Positions 1 to 6,003 of a stretch of 12,287 nucleotides of DNA are shown here, one piece after another (the first letter of the stretch is position 1; each line of letters opens with the position of its first letter). The DNA comes from CALACW01 sp002431305. Its GTDB lineage: Bacteria > Bacillota > Clostridia > Oscillospirales > Acutalibacteraceae. Made by a program: the position numbers and the translations under genes. A model generated the notes under the pieces. The model searched no databases and was not told the origin of the DNA. It worked only from the letters and a program-made list of their open reading frames with translations. Location: positions 1 to 12,287 of the forward strand of contig CALACW010000058.1 of the NCBI GenBank assembly GCA_937890355.1. The letters run 5' to 3'.

Positions 1-140
1 AATTACCGTTATGGTATAAGTATAACTGAAATTAGTAAAGATTGCAAGTAAAAAAACAATAAAAATATCAAAAAAATGTAAAAATAATGCAAGACAAATA
101 AGCCCTTTTTCAAATTGAAGAAAAAAAAGGCTTTGTCTTT

Positions 141-180
141 CTGCTCTGTTTTTGAGACATACAGAGCGGTTTTTGTTTTT
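141..180 (+). terminator. Intrinsic terminator of an upstream gene outside the window
   Basis: A 9-bp stem (141-149 with 161-169, one G-T wobble) closes an 11-base loop and is followed directly by an 11-base tract that is all T except one G. This is a textbook intrinsic terminator. The transcript it ends must come from before the window, because bases 1-140 hold no gene. It lies only 66 bases upstream of the LRR gene, so it could instead be a leader attenuator for that gene. No anti-terminator pairing was seen to support that. Confidence 0.75.
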
Positions 181-192
181 AATTGCCGTAGC

Positions 193-222
193 TTTACAAC
201 ATAATACCTATTATGTTGTAAA
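193..222. promoter_or_regulatory. Perfect 14-bp inverted repeat upstream of the LRR gene
   Basis: Two perfectly complementary 14-bp arms (193-206 and 209-222) flank a central CC. The dyad ends 11 bases before the GGAGG ribosome site (234-238) of the gene at 246. The bases are directly visible; the role is inferred. It could be an operator for a dimeric regulator or an RNA hairpin next to the ribosome site. It lacks a T-tract and is AT-rich, so it is not a terminator. I do not recognise the half-site (TTTACAACATAATA) as a named regulator's motif. Confidence 0.6.
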
Positions 223-245
223 AGTAAATTTACGGAGGTTATTTT

Positions 246-1709
246 ATGAAAACATTTGGACGGCGGACAATATCCATAGTTTTGTCTGTGATTATGGTTT
301 TGTCCTGTTTCGCGGGGATGACATTCTCGGTCGGAGCGGAAACTAGCGGAGATTATGAGTATGAAGTACTTTATGACGGAACAGTATCTATAACGAAATA
401 CAACGGCAGTGATACAGATGTTATAATTCCGTCTGAGATTGACGGTAAAAAGGTTACGTCAATAGGTGATGCTGCATTTGAAAACAGCAGTATTGTGAGT
501 GTAGTTATACCCGACGGTGTTAAAGAATTAGGATGGCGTGCTTTTGCTTCCTGCAGAAATCTTGAAAAAGTAACTATGCCGGACGGCGTTAGAGACATGG
601 GTATTTGCGTATTTGAGGGATGTGCTGTTAAAGAACTAACCATATCTGAGGGCATAAAAGGTCTAGGTCCTTACAGTATTGCTTTATGTAGGAATCTTGA
701 AACTATTACATTACCTAAAAGTTTGGAAGGCATCGGCGAACGTTCTTTGTATGGAGATATTTCCTTGAAAGAAATATATATTCCCGAAAATTTAAAGTCA
801 ATCGGCCCGGGTGCTTTTGAAGAGTGTACTTCTTTAGAAAGTTATAATGTATCCGAAAATAACGAGACTTTTGCATCTGTTGACGGTGTTATTTTCAGCA
901 AGAATATGAAGACGTTAATTCTTTATCCCATGGGAAGAAAAGACACGGAATATACAATTCCGGACGGCGTTGAAAAAATAGAAGCCGTGGGAGACTATCC
1001 GGGCGCTTTAAATTCGCAGAGTTTAGAGAAAGTAATTATTCCTGAGTCCGTAACTGAAATTCCTGAGAATACAATAGGATATTACAATACCGAAGATTCA
1101 TTCTTTATTAAAAAAGAGGGTTTTGTTATTGTCGGTAATTTGGGCTCCGCTGCAGAAAAATATGCAAATGAAAATGAATTTGAATTTGTAAATATCGAAA
1201 GTCAAAACAGTACAAATTCCGACAAAGACAAGACAACATCACCCTCAGCGGAAAATCCGAGCAAGGTTCCGAGTGAGCCGACGACAAAGGCGGAGGAAAA
1301 ACTCGAATTTGCCGATAATGCGAATGTAAACGGCAAAATTGATGAAGAGAACAAGAAGGTTTCGATTGTTCCGAACGCGAGCGCAGGAATAAGTCTTGAC
1401 GAGTTTAAGGCTATGTTTAAAGGCGCTGTAAGCGTTGCGGGCGAAAGAAACGAAAAAGTATTCAACGGTATGAAATTTACGTTCAACGGCAACGAATACA
1501 CATTCATTCTTAAAGGTGACACATCGCCCGACGGTAAGATAACCGCAAAGGACGCGAGAGCAATTTTAAGAATCGCGGCGAGACTTGACAGCCCCGACGA
1601 AGTTACGAAAGAGGCGGCGGATATTGATTCCGACGGTAAAGCAACAAGCAAAGAAGCGAGAAGCGTATTAAGATTCGCGGCAAGGCTTCAAAATAAATTA
1701 TACGAATAA
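246..1709 (+). CDS. Secreted BspA-type leucine-rich-repeat protein with C-terminal dockerin-like domain
   Basis: The ATG at 246 sits 7 bases after GGAGG. The 487-residue product starts with a signal peptide (RR at 6-7, hydrophobic 8-29, likely cleavage after VGA at 31). Residues about 45-290 carry BspA/TpLRR-type repeats, seen as recurring 'IPDGV/IPEnL..IG..AFe.C..Le.i.iP' units. Such domains usually mediate adhesion or carbohydrate/protein binding at the cell surface. A Ser/Thr/Pro-rich linker covers about 320-357. The C-terminus has two F-hand-like calcium loops, residues 425-438 (DTSPDGKITAKDAR) and 459-472 (DIDSDGKATSKEAR), each followed by an 'aRxILRiAArL'-type helix, as in type I dockerins. 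A dockerin would bind a cohesin on a scaffold or cell wall; none is encoded here. There is no LPXTG motif. The LRR part is more AT-rich than the C-terminal module, which suggests domain shuffling. It is monocistronic and closed by a terminator. Confidence 0.88.
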   Translation: MKTFGRRTISIVLSVIMVLSCFAGMTFSVGAETSGDYEYEVLYDGTVSITKYNGSDTDVIIPSEIDGKKVTSIGDAAFENSSIVSVVIPDGVKELGWRAFASCRNLEKVTMPDGVRDMGICVFEGCAVKELTISEGIKGLGPYSIALCRNLETITLPKSLEGIGERSLYGDISLKEIYIPENLKSIGPGAFEECTSLESYNVSENNETFASVDGVIFSKNMKTLILYPMGRKDTEYTIPDGVEKIEAVGDYPGALNSQSLEKVIIPESVTEIPENTIGYYNTEDSFFIKKEGFVIVGNLGSAAEKYANENEFEFVNIESQNSTNSDKDKTTSPSAENPSKVPSEPTTKAEEKLEFADNANVNGKIDEENKKVSIVPNASAGISLDEFKAMFKGAVSVAGERNEKVFNGMKFTFNGNEYTFILKGDTSPDGKITAKDARAILRIAARLDSPDEVTKEAADIDSDGKATSKEARSVLRFAARLQNKLYE

Positions 1710-1720
1710 AATAATAACAG

Positions 1721-1756
1721 ACCGGGACTTGATGTAAAAATCGAGTCCCGGTTTTT
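1721..1756 (+). terminator. Intrinsic terminator of the LRR-dockerin gene
   Basis: A 9-bp GC-rich stem (1721-1729 with 1744-1752), extendable by three more pairs including a G-T wobble, is followed by a T run through 1756. It starts 11 bases after the stop codon of the gene ending at 1709. Confidence 0.9.
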
Positions 1757-1798
1757 GTAAACAATAATTTATCGTATTAAAATTTATTTATAAGGGAT

Positions 1799-1969
1799 AA
1801 ACAAATTATGTAGGGGAAGATATCATCTTCCCGCGCGAAATTTACGGCAATATTAAAAATAACATTGCGTCAGCAAGATGAAATTTGCGGGTTTCCGGCA
1901 GTAAGTTCAAAATAAAAATCTGAGCCTTTACCGCGGGAAGACAATGTCTTCCCCTACATAATTTGTTTG
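1799..1969 (+). repeat. Complete REPIN/MITE-like element with 37-bp hairpin terminal inverted repeats (copy A)
   Basis: The ends 1799-1835 and 1932-1968 are inverted copies over 37 bp with only three differences. Each end folds into its own small hairpin: GGGAAGAT/ATCTTCCC with a 3-base loop on the left (1814-1832), GGGAAGAC/GTCTTCCC with a 3-base loop on the right (1935-1953). Two of the three differences form a compensatory base pair (T-A versus C-G). The interior (about 1851-1931) is a core shared with copies B and C. There is no coding capacity and no clear target-site duplication. Two hairpin units in inverted orientation match REPIN or short MITE organisation; the name of the family is unknown to me. 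Confidence 0.85.
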
Positions 1970-2057
1970 CGTTTAAAAAGAAAATACAGCACTTTAGGAA
2001 AGAAAAATGCATGTAACTGCAAAAATCTTTCCTTCATGTGCATGAGACTCACGGTTG

Positions 2058-2138
2058 TATTATAAATAACAATGCGTCAGCAAGATGAAATTGCGGGTTT
2101 TCGACAGCAAGTTCAAAATTAAAATCTGAGCCTTTACC
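2058..2138 (+). repeat. Partial copy B of the repeat core, lacking both hairpin ends
   Basis: This stretch matches the core of copy A (about 1851-1931), starting with a shared TAT-TA-AAATAACA-TGCGTCAGC segment and ending at CTGAGCCTTTACC. It diverges exactly where copies A and C enter the CGCGGGAAGAC hairpin. It has a few substitutions (for example GCGGGTTTTCGACAG against GCGGGTTTCCGGCAG). It is likely a decayed or end-deleted element. Confidence 0.8.
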
Positions 2139-2272
2139 TAAACATTATGATGAATACGGTATATTGACTATGAATATATATGATTTTCTGCTGGATTCTG
2201 CAAGTCTTGACGGATAAAGAACTTATATTATTAGATAAAGCGTAATACCTACAGTTTTATCAATAATAAATC

Positions 2273-2377
2273 TGCGTCAGCAAGATGAAATTTGCGGGTT
2301 TCCGGCAGTTGAGTTCAAAATTACAATTTGAGCCATTACCGCGGGAAGACAATGTCTTCCCCTACATAATTTGTTTG
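2273..2377 (+). repeat. Partial copy C of the repeat, with right hairpin end only
   Basis: The core begins at TGCGTCAGCAAGATG (2273). The right terminal hairpin, about 2340-2376, is identical to that of copy A, including its AATTTGTTTG end. No matching left terminal repeat is seen before 2273, so this is a 5'-truncated copy or half of a former element. It lies about 55 bases before the terminator of the minus-strand gene. Confidence 0.85.
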
Positions 2378-2431
2378 TATTAAGAAAAAAATTCGAGCTG
2401 AATTGTTATTTTACAATAGTTTTATTACAGC

Positions 2432-2461
2432 AAAAGGCAGTCCCGCGGGACTGCCTTTTTT
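2432..2461 (-). terminator. Intrinsic terminator of the minus-strand secreted protein gene, probably bidirectional
   Basis: A perfect palindrome with 13-bp arms (2432-2444 and 2447-2459) around GC has a GC-rich core flanked by A/T runs. Read on the minus strand it follows the stop codon at 2476-2478 by 14 bases and ends in TTTT. Read on the plus strand it ends in six T, so it can also stop transcription coming from the LRR gene side. Confidence 0.88.
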
Positions 2462-2475
2462 ATGCTGATATTAAA

Positions 2476-3744
2476 TCAAGTTCCGAAGATGCTGTCGATA
2501 TCTCCTGTACCGCCCTTAAAGAGATCTACGAAGAAATCTATAATTGACTTGATAACAGAGAAAATCTGCTGAATAAATCCGACTACATCGGTCATTGTTC
2601 CGATGAGTTTGTTGGATGTAACGCCCATAACCTTAATGGTAAGAGACTGCTGAACGCCGCCTGCGGTAGCCATGTTGCCGTCGTTGTCGATAGGTCCGGT
2701 AACGTCATAGTAACCGTACTCGTCGGGCTGAAGCTCTGCGGTGTTAACATATACGGAGTAAGTAGACTTATCATAATCGGGGCCTACAACTACGTGGAAC
2801 TGAAGAGTTTTACCGAACTCAACGATGGTTTCACCTACAGTGCCGTCCATAAGAGCAACGTAGTAACCGTCGGTCTTGGGAAGCTCGATTTTAAAGAGCT
2901 TAACGATATCTGCATACTTGGTGGAAATAACGTCAACGGTCATTGCGTTCATGGGTGAAATCATGAATACGCCTCTGTCGCAGTTAACGGTCTGACCGCC
3001 TGCCGTAAGCTGCATTCTGCCGACATCGATGAAATCGCCGTCTCCGTCGGGTACAGTGATTTTAACATAAATCTTGGTATTATGCTCAACGTAAACGTTG
3101 GTGTATCCGCCTGCTAAGGTCTGTACGGGTGTGTACTTAGCGGAGAGATACTCTGTATCGGACTGAGCGTCTGCGTCAAGATAATATGAGGGTGAGAACT
3201 GGATGGTCATATCCTTTCTGTTCCATGTCTCGCTTTTTCTGTAAGACGTCGAGAAGCTGTTGGGAAGAGAAACTCTGTGAGCAAGATAACCGTTCTCGTT
3301 TACGGAGATTTTCGAAATGTTCTCTATAACGCTGTTGTTGTAGCAGTTTGCACCGCTGTTAATGTTGAAGTTCGAACCTGCTTTAAGGTCGATAGTTCCG
3401 TTGTTCTCAAACGAGGAACCGCTCTGCATTAATACAGTAGCGCCGTTCTCTACGAGGACAGTAGCGTTCTTTGCAATGCTGAGCTTTGCGTTTGATCCGG
3501 TCATAACGAGAGTAGCGCCCCCTGCAATTTTCAGGGTTACGCCCGCAGTAACGGTAAGAGAATTCTTCATAGTTACGGTGCCGCCGATTGTAACGGTGCC
3601 GGTGCCTGTCGTATTAATAGCTTCCTCATACTCGCCGGAACCGATGGTTCTGCCGGCAGCCCATGTGCCTGCGGCAAATGAGACAACGGGGCAAACCGCA
3701 AGTATCATGATGACAGCCAAAACAACCGATATTGTTTTCTTCAT
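2476..3744 (-). CDS. Secreted protein with beta-helix-like repeats and amphipathic C-terminus, function unknown
   Basis: I chose the ATG at 3744 because CAGGAGG (complement of 3754-3760) lies 9 bases upstream. An in-frame ATG 33 bases further up has no such site. The 422-residue product has a clear signal peptide (KK, hydrophobic 5-23, cleavage near FAA at 25). Residues about 30-150 are short beta-strand-like repeats rich in G, T, N and V ('GGTVTMKNSLTVTAGVTLKIAGG', shown here only in part as motif type), consistent with a right-handed beta-helix or adhesin-like fold. The middle is featureless beta-rich sequence. The last about 35 residues are an amphipathic, Phe-rich helix (FIQQIFSVIKSIIDFFVDLF) followed by a Gly/Asp tail. 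There is no LPXTG, dockerin or catalytic motif. It is probably exported and surface-associated. The gene is monocistronic, with its own consensus promoter and terminator. Confidence 0.85.
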   Translation of the reverse strand: MKKTISVVLAVIMILAVCPVVSFAAGTWAAGRTIGSGEYEEAINTTGTGTVTIGGTVTMKNSLTVTAGVTLKIAGGATLVMTGSNAKLSIAKNATVLVENGATVLMQSGSSFENNGTIDLKAGSNFNINSGANCYNNSVIENISKISVNENGYLAHRVSLPNSFSTSYRKSETWNRKDMTIQFSPSYYLDADAQSDTEYLSAKYTPVQTLAGGYTNVYVEHNTKIYVKITVPDGDGDFIDVGRMQLTAGGQTVNCDRGVFMISPMNAMTVDVISTKYADIVKLFKIELPKTDGYYVALMDGTVGETIVEFGKTLQFHVVVGPDYDKSTYSVYVNTAELQPDEYGYYDVTGPIDNDGNMATAGGVQQSLTIKVMGVTSNKLIGTMTDVVGFIQQIFSVIKSIIDFFVDLFKGGTGDIDSIFGT

Positions 3745-3790
3745 AAAAGTGTGCCTCCTGTTCAGATTTTTATCCACTTTAAGTAATTAT

Positions 3791-3819
3791 ATTATAATTA
3801 ATCTCCCGTAACTTGTCAA
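3791..3819 (-). promoter_or_regulatory. Consensus sigma-A promoter for the minus-strand secreted protein gene
   Basis: On the minus strand, TTGACA (3814-3819) and TATAAT (3791-3796) are both perfect and separated by exactly 17 bp. The expected start site is near 3784, giving a 5' leader of about 40 bases to the start codon. A full-consensus promoter predicts strong constitutive expression unless a regulator acts on it. Confidence 0.88.
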
Positions 3820-3948
3820 TACCTATATGTGAACAAAAAAAGAATGGATTTTTTGTAATTTTGAACGTAAAAACACGCATTGAAATATACAGAATTTATA
3901 AAAAAGACAATTAACATATAAATCTGCTCATTTCGTATGTCTTTATTG

Positions 3949-3977
3949 TTGAAAAATTTATAAAATCATGTTATTAT
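3949..3977 (+). promoter_or_regulatory. Sigma-A-like promoter for the ABC exporter operon
   Basis: TTGAAA (3949-3954) and TATTAT (3972-3977) are separated by 17 bp, each one base off consensus. The expected start is near 3984, about 30 bases before the TTG start codon. It diverges from the minus-strand promoter across about 130 bp of AT-rich DNA. No clear operator dyad was seen between them. Confidence 0.7.
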
Positions 3978-4014
3978 ACTATTTAACTTAAATTTATAAC
4001 GGAAGTGATTGGCA

Positions 4015-6003
4015 TTGCCGGATAAAGCAAAAGAAAAGACTCCGAAGTCAAAAGAAAAAAAGAAACCCGCGGGACTTTTTAAGCTGTTAAAGCTGTTGAA
4101 GCCGTATGCAAAACTGTTTTGGGTTTCCATAATTTTTATGATACTGCAGTCGCTGTTTCAGATAATACTGCCGATGCTTACAAATTATATGGTAACATAC
4201 GGTGTAAACGGCGCGTCGGACGCTAATGTAGAGCAGTCCGCGTTTTTAGCCGATCTCGGAATAGCGGTCGGCTCGGACACCATACGGTTTATCGGTTTGA
4301 TAATGATTGTTTTCTCCGTCCTGTCGATAGGCATATCACTGGGAAATACGTATTTCTCATCAAAAGTATCATCCGGCTATGCGAATATTTTAAGACGAAC
4401 CATGTTTTATAAAGTTCAGTCGCTGTCACAGACCGATATTGACAAAATCGGCGTTGCTTCACTCATAACCAGAACAACAAACGACGTTTCGCAGGTTCAG
4501 GATATGATACTCAATTCACTTCGAACCATTCTCACAGTGCCGATTACGCTTGTGCTGGGGCTTGTCCTTGCGATTAGCCTTAACCCGAAGCTCATGGGCT
4601 TCCTCGGTGTTGTAATACCTGTAATACTGGTATTCGTTATCGTAATGCTTGTCTTTATCGTTCCGATTTTTTCAAAGGTTCAGAAACTTACCGATAAATT
4701 GAATCAGATTGTCAGAGAGAAAATAGGCGGTATCAGAGTTATAAGGTCGTTCAACAAGACGGCGCTGGAAGATGAAAAATTTTCAAAGACGAACTTTGAC
4801 CTTACATCGCTGAGTCTTAAGGCGACGAGAATCATGGCGTCGCTTCTGCCGTTTATGGTTACGATTCTTTATACGGCGATAGCAATGCTTATGTGGAAGG
4901 GCGGTAAAGTCATAGAGACTCTTGACCCCGCGCTCGACTACGACCAGATTAACGCGACGGTCGGCAATTTGCAGGCGTTTATGTCATATATGATGATTAT
5001 TATAACGGGTGTGACGTCCATTGCGACTATTTTCGTTTCAATTCCCAGAGCCAATATTTCTGCCAGACGTATAAACGAACTGCTCGATATGGAGAACTCC
5101 GTAAAAGACCCGGAAAATCCCGCGGTTCCCAATGAAGAAAACAGAGGCGTTCTCTCGTTTAACAATGTATCGTTTACATACCCGACGGCGCAGAAACCGT
5201 CTCTTGAGAATATTTCTTTTACATGCCGTCCGGGAGAGGTCACTGCCATTATAGGTATAACGGGAAGCGGTAAGAGCTCGGTTATAAACTTAATTCCGAG
5301 GCTCTACGACGTTACGGAGGGTTCGATAACTCTCGGCGGAGTCGATATAAGAGATATGTCCGTATCTGAGCTTCATTCGCGCATTTCCGTTGTTCCGCAG
5401 AAAGCGTTCCTTTTCAGCGGTACTATAGAGGATAACCTGAGAGTCGGCAAACCCGGCGCGTCAAAAGAGGAAATGGAAACTGCGCTGTCCGTTGCTCAGG
5501 CAAAGAATTTTGTTTCGGCGCTTCCCGAGGGAATGGAAAGCATGGTTTCCCAGGGCGGAAATAATTTCTCCGGCGGACAGAAACAGCGTCTTGCAATTGC
5601 GCGCGCGGTTATCAGGGACGCGGATATCTACATTTTCGACGACAGTTTTTCGGCTCTTGATCTTGCAACAGACGCAAGACTCAGAGCGGGAATCAGCAAA
5701 GAACTCGGCGATAAAAACATTATAATCGTTGCACAGCGTATAGGAACGATAATGAATGCCGACCGAATTCTCGTAATGTCAGAGGGTAAACTCGTCGGAG
5801 TGGGTAAACACGGCGAACTGTGTGAAACGTGTCCGCAGTATAAAGAAATCGTTGATTCTCAGCTGGGGGATAACGACGACGATGACGATGACGACGGTTT
5901 CATAGAAGAGCTTCTGAACCCGAAAAAAGAAACAGATATAAATCCGGAGAATGATGAAACAGCCGGGGAAGAAGACGAAGAGGAGGGATCCGACGGTGAG
6001 TAA
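4015..6003 (+). CDS. ABC exporter half-transporter, degenerate-site subunit (permease + ATPase)
   Basis: I chose the TTG at 4015: its ribosome site (GGAAGTGAT, 4001-4009) gives 9 bases from GGAAG, against 3 for the TTG at 4009. The 662-residue product has a Lys-rich N-terminus, six membrane segments (about 30-345) and an ATPase domain (about 380-605), the layout of type IV (MsbA-like) exporters. Walker A is GITGSGKSS (414-422) and the signature is intact (FSGGQ, 518-522). Walker B ends in Asp-Asp (542-543) instead of Asp-Glu, and the switch His is replaced by Gln (574, in VAQRIGTI). These changes mark the degenerate-site subunit of heterodimeric exporters such as TM287/288, LmrCD and BmrCD. 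The tail after 615 is very acidic, with seven Asp in a row (621-627). It overlaps the next gene by 8 bases. The substrate cannot be read from sequence; a drug, lipid or peptide is possible. Confidence 0.93.
   Translation: MPDKAKEKTPKSKEKKKPAGLFKLLKLLKPYAKLFWVSIIFMILQSLFQIILPMLTNYMVTYGVNGASDANVEQSAFLADLGIAVGSDTIRFIGLIMIVFSVLSIGISLGNTYFSSKVSSGYANILRRTMFYKVQSLSQTDIDKIGVASLITRTTNDVSQVQDMILNSLRTILTVPITLVLGLVLAISLNPKLMGFLGVVIPVILVFVIVMLVFIVPIFSKVQKLTDKLNQIVREKIGGIRVIRSFNKTALEDEKFSKTNFDLTSLSLKATRIMASLLPFMVTILYTAIAMLMWKGGKVIETLDPALDYDQINATVGNLQAFMSYMMIIITGVTSIATIFVSIPRANISARRINELLDMENSVKDPENPAVPNEENRGVLSFNNVSFTYPTAQKPSLENISFTCRPGEVTAIIGITGSGKSSVINLIPRLYDVTEGSITLGGVDIRDMSVSELHSRISVVPQKAFLFSGTIEDNLRVGKPGASKEEMETALSVAQAKNFVSALPEGMESMVSQGGNNFSGGQKQRLAIARAVIRDADIYIFDDSFSALDLATDARLRAGISKELGDKNIIIVAQRIGTIMNADRILVMSEGKLVGVGKHGELCETCPQYKEIVDSQLGDNDDDDDDDGFIEELLNPKKETDINPENDETAGEEDEEEGSDGE

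Larger units (their letters stand above)
1757..2431. other. Gene-free convergent intergenic region filled with repeats
   Basis: No supported gene lies between the terminators of two convergent genes. The region is AT-rich and dominated by three related repeat copies, annotated separately. Unique AT-rich sequence fills 1970-2057 and 2139-2272. In the second stretch, about 2171-2242 reads as a short broken peptide frame (MNIYDFLLDSASLDG then stop, with TDKELILLDKA in another frame). It may be a gene remnant or chance. No tRNA, riboswitch or transposase was recognised. Confidence 0.7.

Noticed and set aside
92..138. A longer A/T hairpin (AGCC/GGCT plus A-run against T-run) before the first terminator, considered as a riboswitch or attenuator
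   Set aside because: It pairs mainly through A/T runs with bulges, and I see no conserved riboswitch core or alternative pairing with the 141-180 terminator.
1202..1651. Minus-strand open frame opposite the LRR-dockerin gene
   Set aside because: It lies antisense to the linker and dockerin coding region, has no ribosome site, and its Ser/Leu/Ala-rich product is a shadow of the opposite codons.
1866..2338. Three similar repeats with near-regular spacing considered as a CRISPR array
   Set aside because: The repeats are about 66-80 bases long with roughly 120-150 bases between them, are imperfect, and no cas gene is present. They are better explained as copies of a short mobile repeat.
3362..3811. 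Long plus-strand open frame opposite the minus-strand secreted protein gene
   Set aside because: It is antisense to a gene with signal peptide, ribosome site and consensus promoter, and its product has no plausible features.
3833..3856. An 8-bp A/T hairpin between the divergent promoters considered as a terminator or operator
   Set aside because: It is made only of A and T runs apart from one C-G pair, with no GC core, and such pairings are expected in this AT-rich gap.
4009..4014. TTG at 4009 as start of the first ABC subunit
   Set aside because: It overlaps the ribosome site itself; the TTG at 4015 has proper spacing.
5951..5995. An upstream ATG giving a 15-residue longer second ABC subunit
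   Set aside because: GGAGA directly abuts this ATG, whereas the GTG at 5996 has AGGAGGG at ideal spacing, and the extension would be out-of-frame reading of the acidic tail.
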